Program-made: the position numbers and the translations under genes
Notes under the pieces: generated by a model
Told to the model about the DNA's origin: nothing
Databases searched by the model: none
What the model saw: the letters and a program-made list of their open reading frames with translations, nothing else
Shown: piece after piece, positions 26,901-39,928 of the stretch
Numbering within the stretch: the first letter of the stretch is position 1
How the letters are laid out: every line of letters begins with the position of its first letter
Origin: Formicarius rufipectus
Lineage: Eukaryota; Chordata; Aves; Passeriformes; Formicariidae
Length of the DNA: 64,000 nt
Assembly: GCA_013399695.1 (NCBI GenBank)
Contig: VXAU01000760.1
Location: forward strand, 3,201,602-3,265,601
Reading direction: 5' to 3'

Positions 26901-28683
26901 GAGCAAGAGACACATCGAGTCTGGCAAGTTCAGCAAAAAACTGCCAATGATTTCATCAGGTTGGGCGCAATGGGCCCTCAGCAATAAAGTGAACAACTCC
27001 ATTTTCCAAGCCATGTCAGAGCTGCAGGGAGATACTCTTACATCAAGCTTCCCAAAAGCTGCCTTCATTTGGTGTCATACTATTCTGCAGCACAAAGTCA
27101 GCAAGTACAGTTTCTGAGTATGACATCTGTGCTTGCAGGAGAGGGAAGCCAGCACTCCAATATACACAGGTGTTCAGGTTGTAAAGCATGTGTCTGGAAA
27201 GCTGAGTGCACAAAAAAAGAAGTGCCCTTTGTGCACTCTTTTGGGAGCTGGGAGCTACATTAACAGCTGCACAATGGGAGGAGAGTAAGCAAGAAGATCA
27301 GATAGGTCAATTAGATGCAGAAGTAAGTAGAAAACCTCAGCTCCAAATTTTATGTAGAACCTAGGTTCTGAAAGAGCACAAGAATTCAGCAGTTTTGCTA
27401 TTTATTTAGAGGTATGCAGGCTTTCCACAACCAGGATTTTCCAGCTTTCCTATAATCAGTGTACTGTGCACTCTTACGAGCCAGTTGTTTACCACTTGGT
27501 TAAGCAGGCTCACTACTTATCATAAATTCCACGTGTTTGCAATTATGATCATCTGATCTTAACCCTGCGGAGTTTCATCAGGCGTAAGAATTAACAGGTT
27601 CTACACCCAGGCAGACAAGGGAGAAGGAACACCGAGAAGATGAGCACCTTCCATGCCCACCCTCTAACCACATGAAAACACACTCACACAGCTGTGCCAG
27701 ACAGCACAGGGCATCCAACCCTTGCCTGGGACCAAGATTTCCTCCACAACATGCCCAGCAGAGCCAAGGACAGGATAAAGGTTGCCCAGGGTTCTGACCT
27801 GCACCTGGTGTGCAAGGGAACCTTGGATGATAGGTGTGGGAGTATTCCCTGGCATGACTTCATTTTCTCCAGGTTTATAATTCCCTACTGCCACAGCAAA
27901 TGTTCCCAAGGATTCTTTATGCACTTGAGCCTTCTAAGGTGTGGCAGGGGAAGGGAGTATTCCATCTTCTTGTCCTGCTGCCCAAGCAGAGCATGTGTCA
28001 ACCAGCACACCCACCACAGTTATTCTATAAACAACAGCTGGTAGCCTTGAACAGTCATGAGTGAACATTAAGCTACAAATCATCTTGATTTTCTGAAACT
28101 GATGCTTAAGGCTCGACAAAACACCAAGTTCTTGATGCTAGACGTTGCACCAAAACCCAGAATGAGAATGTCCCTCCCTTGGCCTCAGGATTGCCACAAT
28201 ATATCAACGTTGGCCAAGAAGATTCTTTCAAATCTGTTCAACTCCATAGGTATTTTTGGAAGCCTGACTCCTCAGCTCCTTGGCTCCTTCAGTCTTGCTG
28301 CCAAAGCAGGGCCTCATGCCCTTATGTAGAAGCTGACTCTGGACAAGATATTCCATACAAGAGACTTCTAAAAAGCCATGACTGCTACATAGTTAAATTC
28401 AAGCCACACAGTTCAGTAGACTGATCACAGCAGCATGAAGCCCTATGCAAAGACTGCACTAACAACCTGCCTGCTAAATAAATTTGACTAAGTTGATCAT
28501 CAAACTCTTGTGGAAAGATTGCTTCCAAGACATGAGTTAGCTAGAATTTAGGAAGATAAAATACCTCTATAACATGCTGCAGTCACATCTGTAATTTCTC
28601 CCTTACCTGCAAGAAAAAATTGCAGAACAGGCCAACCATCAGGCCACAAACAGTTTTAAATTTGAAGAAACAAAGCTGAATCA
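20959..28683. other. Gene-free stretch with minor low-complexity tracts
   Basis: No exon, RNA gene or repeat family is recognisable over about 7.7 kb. Notable small items are a pyrimidine-rich tract at 23424-23525, a perfect inverted repeat at 26142-26159 (8-base arms, 2-base loop) and one undetermined base (N) at 25896 after a run of A. Open frames stay below 131 codons. Confidence 0.55.
23424..23525. repeat. Pyrimidine-rich (CT-rich) tract
   Basis: About 100 bases strongly biased to C and T on the plus strand, with TTCC and CTTT units, interrupted in the middle by a short mixed segment. It is a low-complexity tract without an attached retroelement that I can see. Confidence 0.7.
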
Positions 28684-29391
28684 TTGAAAATCTGTGCTGA
28701 AGTTGTAATCAACATAAACAGTTGTGTATGCACCTCTTCCTCATTATATTGTGATTTCCTTCTCCCTTCCTATTTATGCCTTTCCAAGCCCTGCCACACT
28801 GGATACTTTCAGAATCCCTTGCTTACCAACCTGCACCTTCATTACCACCCCCCTGCTTCTGCTGCTCCCTACTCCTCCATACAGAGGTCTCTCTCCTCCC
28901 TGAGAAATAGCACTGCTCCTGTTGTATTGCAGAGTACTCAAATTCTGGATTTCCTTGTCCCACTAAATACACTTGACAAAGGAACTCCCCTTTTAGATTA
29001 TGTATATTTTGACTTTTTGTACCATATGAAGAAAAACTTTATCCATTCACAACTTCTCTATCTAAAACAGCCCCGTGTTAGTCTGTGCACACTTTGTTCA
29101 CGTGGGACACTGCCTGACCCCTCACTGGGCTGTTGTATCACAGCTAAGCTTTCAGACTCACTTTCCCTGAAAGCCAAAGAGGCAGGGCAGGTCAGTTTTG
29201 GGACACTTAAGAGAGAAAGACTTTGTTATCTATGGTTCTGCCCTAATGGTCCTGTCATTCAAGAGGCCATTTACAACTGGGATTTGACTTCAGTTAAAAT
29301 TATGCAATTCAGTTTTGCAGAGACAGCCAAAAATGTCACCAACACTTCAGCAGAGCTTCCAGTGAAAAGGCATAATATTGTTGCAACCTGA
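28684..29391 (+). other. 235-codon open frame, coding status unknown
   Basis: This is the longest uninterrupted frame outside the CpG island. It starts from a TTG, and the first in-frame ATG lies past the middle (about 29026), so as an ATG-led protein it would be only about 120 residues. The translation shows no domain, signal peptide, transmembrane segment or repeated motif that I recognise. The composition is rich in Ser, Leu, Pro and Tyr in its first half, driven by a C/T-rich sequence. I see no promoter or convincing splice sites bounding it. It is most likely a chance open frame and is listed because of its length. Confidence 0.15.
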
Positions 29392-29808
29392 GAACAGTGA
29401 GAAAAGCTCCTGATGTCAGTGGTACAGAGGTGGGGAACAGCATCACCCCCAGGACAAAGGCCTCCAGACCTCTGGCACAGCCCCTCAAAGAAAATGTGCT
29501 GTAAGCTGCAGTTTCAGAACTGGCACATCCCACCCTTTGTGACCCTTCACTGTTTTGCTGGCTACCTCATTGCAGCATTGTGGGAATGGATTCAATCCCA
29601 ACCGGGATACAGCATCACACCAGCTACATGCCACCAAGTGGGGTGGAAAGTCCCCTTTGACCACTGAGAACTGCTATTCCACACAGACTTCACACCAACG
29701 CAGCCCTTGGCAGAAGCTGTTATTGCAAACTGAGGATAGCACCTCCACAGATAATAGCACAGAAGGGCTACAGGAAGAGCAGAGTGCAGCTTCTGTTTGG
29801 GTAATGAG
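29392..29808. other. No recognisable feature
   Basis: Mixed-composition DNA between the long open frame and the CR1 3' end. No supported exon or repeat. Confidence 0.45.
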
Positions 29809-29850
29809 TCACAGAATCAAAGAACCGTTTAGGTTGGAAAAGACCCTTAA
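29809..29850 (-). mobile_element. CR1 3' end, heavily 5'-truncated
   Basis: The plus strand reads TCACAGAATCAAAGAACCG followed by TTTAGGTTGGAAAAGACCCTTAA, which is the reverse complement of the conserved CR1 3' end (terminal octamer-type ATTCTGTGA, then the stretch around GGTCCCTTCCAACC). The insertion is therefore on the minus strand, its 3' end is at 29809, and similarity fades after about 42 bases. Short 5'-truncated copies of this kind are typical of CR1 retrotransposition in birds. Confidence 0.85.
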
Positions 29851-32800
29851 CAAGTTTTATTAGATGGTTTTTGAAAAGACTTGCTGTGTTTTCTGTGTGC
29901 TTTCCTAACCTTCAAGCAAACAGACTTCATGGCCATAGTGGAAAACCCCTGAAAACTGCTAGCCCTGATCTCTTACCCTTATGAAATAACAACACATCAG
30001 AGCATTCCACAGTTTCTGTGTTTACACAAATACAGTTCTACAGTTGATTTACAAAATGTCAAATTGGCATTTCTTTGTTTTCAAATGACAGAATTTCCTT
30101 TGCAAGTAAATCTACAGTAATCAAGTTTCCAGAGCTTAGAAATGGCAAATCTTCTGCTAGTTTTTTCACCTTCCAAGACAGTCTCTCTTCCTATCATCAA
30201 GAAGACTGTTGGTCACTCCTGGACAATGTTATCTTTTGGGACACTGACCTGTTTTGGTCCTCTAAGGCTGAACCTTCTATGTTATAAGAAACAATGCAAG
30301 CCCTTTCTGAATGTGTTGCAAGGCAAACAGGTATTTCTGAAACTGCTTAGAAAATTCTTCCTTCCAGTACAGATTTCCCTAAGCAAATATTTATTTAGAT
30401 GACTAAAGTATTAGAGATAATCACTACAATTTCATTAAAAGACCTAATTTCAATTTCCATTTAAAACCACTTTATTAGTTCACCATTTAAGACACACTCA
30501 GCTGAAGCATCACCTCAAATTGCTAGTGTAGATGCAAATGTTTTTTTCTAAAAATTGCCAAGTAACACTGATTTCTAATGCAGATACATCAAATAAAGAG
30601 TGGAAGTTAGTAGTTTCAAAGTTTTTGGCAAGCTTTCATAGCAACAAAATTTGTTTTGTTCCAAAAAACTAAAACCTGACAAATAATTAATCTTGGGTGC
30701 AGTGGGTTGTGGTTTTATTTTTCACACTTTTTGCATGTATGAAAGAGATTTGTTACATTGTATTTCAAAACATTGATAATGGTGGTTCCAAAAATATGAA
30801 TAGCACTGCACAAGAAGAACAACTTTGCCTCTGAATTTATCCACAGAAACTGTCCTTCAGTCTCTGAGTTTCAGAGGCTCTCCCAATATCTCCTAGGACA
30901 ACAACAGTGGGTACTCCAGAACTCAAGGCTTTTTTCAGGATATATTCCAATCTAAAAGACTAACATACTGTAATTGCACTTGGTCAAAGGATTCAGAGAA
31001 CAGAAAAGTAAATGAAGAGCAAGTGAAAGCAACTGATTCCTGTGGCCAACCCCAACAAATTCATTGGACTATTCACAGATCTATTCATTTAAAGGAGAGA
31101 AAACAGCATCACAGAAACAAGCATTTTCCAAGGGAGTTTCAAGTCATACAGAAGTCAGTGACACATGGTAGCAAGGCTCCAAAACTACAGGAGGACTATA
31201 CGAACAAGGAGTTCATTCAAAATATGAGAACAGCAAAGTTATTTAATCTAAGATCTTTTAACTCAGTACCACAAGGAACAGGAACATGGAGTACTCTGTC
31301 AGAAGATGTATTGGGTCCAGTAAGAAATTTGTTAGTATTTTACATCTAAAGCCTCAATTTGGAGGATTCCTCTCTTTGGCATCTAGTAAAGTTATGAATC
31401 AATTTACAAAATCACAACAGGAAAATCTATTATGTGGTTTAAAAAAGAGCTAAACATCTCTAGTGCAAGCGTGTGCTAAAGAGCAAGGTATTAAATGGGG
31501 TCTGCTGAGATTGACAAAGTAGCAACAAAATAGTTCAAATCTCCTTTAACCTTCATTTCTCTCAAAGAAAACATGAGGCGTCTCTTAACATTTTCAGTGG
31601 GCATAAGGCAGGGATTGCAAACAACAAAACCTGGCCTTGTAGTAAACCTTCATAGGAAACTTAATCCACCTCCCAGTAATACTGAAACACTCCTTTTCAC
31701 TCAGAGTGAAAAGCAACTCAGAGTTGTGCAAAACTCAAGGAAAAGCTGAACCAATTTCACTCAGTGGAAATATCGGTGAGAGTCCCAAATTCTGAAGTGT
31801 CTAAAGATGCTGTATATAAATATAACCATAGATTAATTTGCTCTTCTAATGTTGAGGCTACATATACACCTTTTCTATGTGAGCGCATCAGCTGAACTGG
31901 ACTAAATAATGGATTCATTCCAGGAAGGTGGATTGGGTGGATGAGCCTTTAAAACACATGAGTCTGCAGCAGTGCTCTCCTGTCAGTGAAATATTTTTTC
32001 TTAAAAATGTTCAATACAAGTGTTGATAACACCACCTACATCCCCAATAAGCTCCTTCAGAACTGTTGGAAGAGCAGTCCATAAAACAGGACAAAATTAC
32101 CCCAAGCAGAAGCAGATGGAACTTAACTGAAATGGTGGCAAGTGCATCTTACACAGCAGTTACAGCACGGATTGCCTCAGGGATTTTACATTTGCTCACA
32201 TAAATCCTGCCATAAACATCTGAATGGGTTGTAAAGATACGCAGTGAACTAGATCATTTCATTTCAATCATGCCGATCTCCCCCAGCCTAATTTTGGCTC
32301 TTTTCCCTTCACTTTGCCAAATTTAGGCATTTTCTAATATCTGTAGAATACAAGCAAGCCTTTTTGGTAAGAAGTGTGTTCTTCAAATCTCAATCTCACT
32401 GTTTGAAGTTGTGTAATCTTAAAGCCTTGACCCTACCAAAGACTTCATGCTGGATGCTGTAAGAATTCTACTGGTTCCTAAGAAGTCCTTAAAAATGTCT
32501 TCATGGTTTAAAAAAACTCTCCTGATACCCCAGTTTCTTTACCATGCTACTGCTCTCTCTACATTCCAGTAGAAAACTGCTCTCTATACTCCATTGCCAG
32601 TGGTATGGAACCTGTAACAATTAGAAGTTTCTGCTTATCTTTGCTCTGCCTCATTTTTTTCTCCCCTGCCAGTTGCTGCTTATAAAGTAGATACCTGTCC
32701 AATGCTTAAAGCAGTTACTCAAAAACAAATTAACTGCTATTTCTTAATGGGCATTCATTTGAGGGAAAAAGTTCATTGCATTCTAATATGTTTCATTTGA

Positions 32801-34834
32801 TGCAAAGCAAGAGCATTTTAATAAATAATTCATATCAACAGAACATAAAATTTATTAGCCTAATACTTTCAGAAGCATGAATACAATGAGATGGGATGTA
32901 CACACACACATATGTACACAGCTGTATTGTATTTTCAGATTCCCATTATGACAATAGTCCTTAGCATCTCTGACACATGAAAGCTCCAGGATAGAAGACA
33001 GATTTCTTGCTAATATATCCCTCAGTTAATCAGATAAGGAAAAGCAAAAGAGAGCATACCATATACTCCTCACTCTACAATTTGGTCAGTTATGCAAACA
33101 CAAGTAACACCAAAAAATAAAGACTTGGGAAAAATTATCATCAGCAGTTCTCCTTTTTACCCTGAAAAAAATGAGGATTCATGGAGACATATCTGCAGGA
33201 GTGGGTCTATATTTGGTAAGTATGTCCAAGCAAGGCCTGCAAGTTTTCTGTATGGGTACAGTTCCCTCACATTGTCCAAGAGAGAAAGTTGAAATAGAGG
33301 CAGTCCAAAAACATTCTTAGCACAAGCAAGAATTCTTGCAACCCACAAAATAAGGAGCATTTTATAGCATTTAAAAATCAGAGTGATAAAATTCATTATT
33401 TGTGGAACTACAGGTCAGACCTTGGGTGCCACTTGAATTCTGATGCCAAGAAATGAGTCCACAAGCAAAGCAAGTGTGCAGAGAAGAGCATCAGTGAATG
33501 GGGACTTGGAAACAGGCTCTGCAAACTGAACATGATGCTTTGAAATCCTCAAGATGCTGCTGAGGCATGAAGCACATGCACTCTACTTCCTATCCCCAAA
33601 ACAGAAATGCACCACTAGACTCATTCCTAGTATTCATTTGGCCAGTGACCTTAGTGAGAAGAGCATTAAGTCCCTGTTGAAAATGCAGATTTTCTACAGA
33701 AACTGTATAAAAAGTAAATTAAATAAAAAAAAAAAATCTGTAAAAAGCAAGTGTTTCTTTCATCTGTTCCTGACTTCCTTATTATTTCACTGTTGGATGT
33801 AGAAGAGTAAATAAATCTCATTTTATATCTGTGACACAATTCCCAGCTGTGGTTTCCTCAAGTCCTTCCAATGGAGATTTTTGGCAACTTAAAATGATTT
33901 GGCACAATCACAGTCACAGAAAATATATTTTATTCCTAAAAGGATTATTCAAAGTTTAACTGGCTGTGAGAGTGCCACATCCACTGAAACTCTCAGAAAC
34001 AGAACCCTGGGAGAACTGATTCTCTGCTGCCTGATGTACATCCCTCACACACATTACAGAAATTTCTTCCAGTATCCTCAGTTTGGAAACTGTCAGATAT
34101 TTTTCAAAATCCCAAGACACACTGATAGGTATTGTGGCACTGTTCATGACTGGGACACTTGTTCATGGCAACCCTGCTGAAACCCCATTTCTAAGGCTCA
34201 ACAGCCATAATTCAGTTCTGAGTTTGGATCCTCATATGCTGAACTCAAACCACTGCTATGGGGTGAAATCCATTAAAATCCTCCAACAGCTTTCCCATTA
34301 AGATTGTGACACAAAAGTGTTTCCATTTCAGTATCTCCTGAATAAGAATCATTTCTTTTTACAGCGTGCCTCCAGCATTTCCCACACATTTACCAGCTGA
34401 AGAGAAAAATCCTCAACTCCATTCTGAATTTATCATCACAACACCTGCTCTCTGTCAAAGCTCACTGAGGACCCCAAACAAACCATCCTCAATGGGCCTC
34501 CAATCACTTTGCAATTTTGTGTTGCTTTTCAGCGTGCCAGGCATATCCCAAACAGCCTAACCCACAACCAGATGGTCAATACACAGGGGAAGACACCCAC
34601 AGACTTTAAAAATAAACAAACAAATCAGAATTACCAGTATTTAGTGTCTGGTTGTGTTGCAGCATTTAAGCCAGGACCTTGAAAAAAGTTCCTCAGAGTA
34701 CACTGACAATGCAGGAACCCGCTCCCAACCTAGAGCTCATTTCTGCCAACAGGTTCAGTGCGGGGCAGAGGGGCGAATAAATCTGAAAAGCACATCCTCT
34801 CCCCCCTGTTCCACTAATGCATTATTCATAAAAG

Positions 34835-34875
34835 CTGGGGATTTTTTTTATTACCTGGGGATTTCTTTTTTATTA
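34835..34875. repeat. Two-copy tandem duplication of about 20 bases
   Basis: CTGGGGATTTTTTTTATTAC is followed directly by a near-identical copy differing by a C inside the T run and one base in length. It looks like a replication-slippage duplication. Confidence 0.85.
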
Positions 34876-37378
34876 TGTTCAAAGGACTGTTTCAGTGAGC
34901 ACTCACTCCCCTGCAGGCAAATATGCAGGGTTTTTTTACACAGCAGTATAAATTACAGTGAATATCTAAATAATACCGGCAAAACCTCAACAAAATCAAA
35001 CAGCCAAAAACATTAGGGACAAATTGCCCTTGCACAATTTATCCCATTGTTTGGTGGAACTCCACAGAGAATCTGGGGCCCCTAGTATGCTGGATGTAAA
35101 TTGATTTATTCTTACTATCACAGGGGAAGTCAATAAACTAATCCTTTGCATAAGTTATACCTATATAAAAAAAAAATCCTAAAAGTTTACAAAACTGGCT
35201 ATTTTTCCTTAACTCCTGAGCTCCTACAAAGAGGAGAGCAGCATGTAGTTATTCTCATAAATCTGATTAGTGAAGACAAATAATAACCACAGCTTAAAAC
35301 AGAGAGAGAGAAAACAATGCTTTTTTTCACTTTCAATAGAACATATTTCAGATCCTACCTCTGCTTGTTGTAATCACATTTCCAGTATGAATCACAAATA
35401 CTCCAGAAATCTATCTAGCTCTGAAGAGCCAAAATATTTATTTTTATTTGACCTCCTACTAGGTGCATTCATGGGAAAACAAATGGATTCTACTTGGGGC
35501 ATGTCCATTTGTGCCTGTATCCCAGAAACCTGAAACCAGGCCAGCATTCTTCTGATTGAATAAAGCTGAGTTGTCTGGGTTAAATCTGTTGTCAATATGC
35601 CTCACTTATACAGTGAAATAGTTTCTTGTTAAGCAAGACAGAGATTTACTGTAGGCAAGATACAGACTTCAAATGCATCAGCATGGAAGGGAAGGATAGA
35701 AATGTATTAATTCTTCAAGAAACACCAGATAAATGTACTGTATACCTTTGCAGGAAGCTCTTTTTCTATGAATAATCATGGTCTTGAGTCAACAGACTTT
35801 GCCTACTTAAGCTATCTCTTGCATCAGAATCCAATTATAGCAAAGCCTACAGAAAACAGGTTTGGCACACTTTAATATTTTGGTATTGATCTAATTTAGC
35901 TCTGGTTTCAATTACAACAGGGAGCATTTTATCAAGAGATAGACTTTGTTTGTTGGCCTCTAAATTGCTTTTTTCCTTACTGTCTCTGATCTCACTATCT
36001 GGGTACTTTTTCCATGATTCTTTCTACAGTTGTAGAGCTTTCACCCCTTTTATTATGAACTTTTTTACAGGAAAGAAATCAAATCCAGCTTTTCTAAGTA
36101 ATAAGGAGTGAACTCAATACATTCAAAAACTGGGATGGAGTTTCTGTAGCACCCATTCCACACTGATGCAACTGAATTTGACATCAGAGAACAAATGTAT
36201 CAAGTCATCCTGACAACTGAAACACTTACTCTAAGAATGCCCACATATATCTGGAACAAAGAAGGATTATCCTAAGTAAAATGAGTATTTTATTTAGTAA
36301 TATATGTATACCATATCATCCTGCTTGAGGCATCTTTTCTCCCATGAATGTGCATAACTGCCACAAAAATTAGCTGAAGTTATCCACAGAAACTGAGAGG
36401 AGAATAGACCTTTTTATTTAGTTTTCAGATGTATGGAAGAATTATCTCATTTTCCATTTAATGACATACAGAAGATATATGGAAGCAATTTTCTTTCTTC
36501 CTGCTGAATTTGGCTTTAAACTCTGCAGCTTTATGTCTTACATTTATTGAAGGGAATGTCATCTCTGCAACCCAAAATAGTTACACATATTTATAAACTA
36601 CATCTAAGAAACTACTCCTGGTTAACAATATTCACCTTTCAGCTACAAAACCCAAAAGCCTGACAACAGGAAAATTTTGTTGTACTGTGCTCTCCCAAAA
36701 TACAAATTGCATATGTTGATAATCTGAAATGTTTGCTGAATTAAAGGAGGATTATGAAATCATATCAGTGATTAGAATCATCCACTGCTGAAGGCAGATA
36801 GCTGGAGTGTTTAAATTTCTAAAAAGGAAGCTGTCAAACAGTAGGAAGCAATTTGCAATTATCCATAGCTTTGTGAATAAAATCACAAACCTAGTGCTCT
36901 GTTAAGCTGCGAGAAGTGATAAAATTTGAATTCAGAGTTTGTAATTCCAAAACGAAGTCCATTTCATGGGTTGCCACAATTTCTAGAGAAACATGAGACT
37001 TCACAGAGATAAAGAAACATTACCAACTCACTGGAACTGAAACAGAGTTCCTAGTGTTCCTTCAAGCATGAAAAGGCGTTACACTCAAGGTAGACTGCAT
37101 TTTAAAACTCCCTGTCGGTATTGCTCGATGTGAGATACGACTGTTGAGCCCTAAGACAAACATGCAGTGCATCCCTCTCCAGTCCAAACAGCAGCAAGAG
37201 CTGTGCAATTTTTTAGCTCAAGGTAACATAAACCTATGACTTCTCTCTGATGTGGAAGTAAAAAGTGCACCTGGAAATTGCAGTTTGTGCTCTTGAGACT
37301 ATTTGTTGATGAGTTTTCCAGGTAGACTCCCCTACCTGAATAGTCTTGAAACACAAAACAGCGTAATTCAATTGCATT

Positions 37379-37396
37379 AAAAAAAAAAAAAAAAAA
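37379..37396. repeat. A18 homopolymer
   Basis: A run of 18 A residues. No processed pseudogene or retroelement body is recognisable to its left. Confidence 0.95.
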
Positions 37397-38480
37397 GCAA
37401 CCAAGATGTATTTTGCAAACACTGGGAACGGCCAAAAGGTCTTGGACAAACTACTCATGTTAAAAGGATCAGCTGAATTTGGGGTGTATGCAAAAAGAAA
37501 AGAAACCACAGACATTTAGAACACATTTTGAAAGAAAACCATTTCAAAATAATTCAAGTGCTTTTAAAATGTCATTAAAATAAAAATCTATTGAGGCTGC
37601 AATATGCCAAAGGCCTTTTCAATGACACTGGAAAAATGGATACTCTCCTGTATAACCAGTGCACCTGCCCTTAAGGCTATAGTTCTTCCAACACAAATTC
37701 TTGGAGTGGATGTCGTTAGTTGAAAAGAAAAAGCTTATTCTAGTTAACAATGGTCATTTGTGCAAAACCCAATCCTAACATGTTTCTGATGAGAGACACC
37801 ACTTAACAATTCAGTTTTAAAGTTTTAGCATTCCTGCCTCCTGAACAAGGAAACATCTTTGAATTTGACCCCTAAAGTAAAGAACTCGAGCTGCAACATT
37901 GAAAGTGCCACATCAGCACGTGGAAGGCTTCACCCAAGAAGCAGCTGTTTCCCCAGAGCAGGACAGCAGGTACAAGCTGTGGTGCAGGGAGGCAACGAGA
38001 GCCCACCAAACATGCTGCAGCCAAGGCTCCTGACCTCGTTTTTGCTATTATATACCAGCCCTGGCAGCTGTTCCTTTCCCAGCCGCTCTGGGCTGTAGTG
38101 AGTTAAGGTGGGCACTTCTCCCTAAGCGACATTAACAGGGGCTGAGGAACCCTCTGGAGCCTGGCCTGGTCCCCACGGAATTACTGTGGCATCAGGAACA
38201 GGTCATTGCGTGTTTGCGCCGGGTTCAGACCACAAGCTCAGCTCTAAAAGGTAGGTCAGGACAGACCTTGTCTGTGGCAGACTCAGAACCCCCATGAGCT
38301 GAGGGGGCATTCCCAGCACCCGGCTGGCCCCTTTACAACTGCTGTGGCTGTGCATGTACCAGGAGGTAGAGACTTTCAAAGTCTTCCTGTTGTTCAAGTT
38401 TAATGTGCCCCGGCGACGCAAACAGCTGCAATTTGAGCATTTCTAGCTTTATTAATGTTCCATACGATATCCGCGGCAAC

Positions 38481-39290
38481 CTAAGGTTTGCTTCTCGAGC
38501 AGGCTTTATACCCACAGCAGCAAAACGGTGAGGGGTTTCTTCGTTTCTTAGAAATTCTCTCAGCGCCTCGTCTCCCCCAGCCCCAGCCCCGCGGTGCCGG
38601 CAGCGGGTCCCCAGTCGGGGCTGCGCTGGCCGGAGCCGCACGCGGCCGGAACGGGAAAACCCTCATCGCTCCCGATTGTTTTCCTGAATGCCTCTGTGAA
38701 CAAGGGCGAAAGGAAATATCCCCGGCTGGCCGGCGGCCCGCTCGCCGCCGCGGCCAAGGCAAACACGCCGCTGCCTCGGCCGTGCGGGGTCCCGGCCGGG
38801 GAACGCGGCTCTTTTGCTCCCAGCACGGCCGGAGCACCTCGGGCAACCCGGGACCCTTCGTACCAGCTTGGGGGAAGCCCCTCAGAGCGTTGTGCCACTT
38901 GGAACAGAACCTGCCCGCAGCCTGGGAGGTGGGAAAATAAAAGTAGTGTCCCTTCCCACGAGTGTGGGGCAGAGCAGCCCAGAGCATCCCGAGCCAGGGC
39001 CAGGGGAGCCACCATGAAGCCACATCGCCCGGCTCCATCAGCATCTGGGAAAGCCTGGCAGATCTGGCCTCCCACGGCAGGCACTGGCACTTACAGTGCG
39101 AGGGGGGACGGAGGAGAAGGGATAGCCAGAGGTGCCACTGTCGCTGTCGGCCAGGCTGCCTTTGCCCGCCCCCGCTGCCCGTGCCCGGGCAGCCGTACGG
39201 AGCGGGGCTGGGGGTGCCCATCCAGCCTCCCGCACCGCCGTGTCCCGCTCCTCGTCCAGCTGCCCACGGGGCACGCCGGCATAGGATTTC
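38481..39290. promoter_or_regulatory. CpG island, probable promoter
   Basis: This stretch of about 800 bases is the only part of the window with both high G+C and a high density of CpG, including runs such as CCGGCGGCCCGCTCGCCGCCGCGG-type sequence around 38728-38752 and GC-box cores. In vertebrates such islands mark promoters, often broad ones without a TATA box, and I see no TATA box here. Long overlapping frames exist on both strands (243 and 242 codons plus, 275 codons minus), but this is expected where stop codons are depleted and none looks like a known protein. Possible splice donors point both ways: GTGAGG at 38528 on the plus strand and GTAAGT on the minus strand (plus positions 39089-39094). 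It may be the first, perhaps non-coding, exon of a gene whose remaining exons lie outside or are not recognised. Confidence 0.8.
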
Positions 39291-39928
39291 ACCTTCTGAG
39301 ATGGGCACGATGGAAGCACATGTGAAAGCAGTTAACTGTGCAGTTATTCGGTCACAGGAATTTACATGCTCAGCTGCTGAAGCAGGAGGCTGGATGGTTA
39401 ACCGGAGATGGTTAATGGATTTGCAGCAATGGGTAGGGGGGCCTTATAGTGCGGCAATCTGTTCAGCCCCAGATCCAGAAACAGTCAGTGAGTTTGTACC
39501 TCTAAACCCATTACCTTCAGAGCAAGGGCAGAGGGGTGAAATCCGACACAGGGCAGAAGCAGGACCCGCTTTACTCTCAAATCCAGTCATGGGTGGGATC
39601 AGAGCAGCACACAGGACCACAGCTGACAGGACGGCAGGAGACCATTTCCTCCCACAAACGTTTTCCAAGGTCCACAGGCAAAGTTCGTGAAGTAACATTT
39701 TACAAGCGTCAGTAAGATTTGTATTTCTTGCAAGACATTTTCCAAGCTCTACCAGCAACATGTTTTCAGTTTGCAAAAATGTCCATGACAGAGAGAACTC
39801 TCTAAAAAGTAAAAATTAAGGGGATCAAGATAAGAAAATAAATACTGCTGACCTAGCATTCCATTGCTGGGGTGAAACACAAGGCAAATCGGGCATTTCC
39901 TACAGCTCTTTGCAAACATTTCTTCTTT
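39291..39928. other. Flank of the CpG island, no gene recognised
   Basis: One plus-strand frame of 242 codons that begins inside the island stays open to 39690, and a minus-strand frame of 110 codons covers 39444-39776. Neither shows a known domain. A transcribed first exon or its intron start is possible. Nothing else is recognisable. Confidence 0.35.

Larger units (their letters stand above)
29851..38480. other. Gene-free stretch
   Basis: About 8.6 kb of AT-rich DNA with no gene or repeat family that I can support. It includes a small tandem duplication at 34835-34875 and an A18 run at 37379-37396. Overlapping short frames on both strands are not convincing as exons. Confidence 0.55.

Noticed and set aside
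37360..37400. A18 run as the tail of a processed pseudogene
   Set aside because: No mRNA-like body or target-site duplication is recognisable to its left.
38481..39308. 275-codon minus-strand and 243-codon plus-strand frames as genes
   Set aside because: They overlap each other in a CpG island, where stop codons are depleted. The translations are rich in Pro, Ala, Gly and Arg with no recognisable domain.
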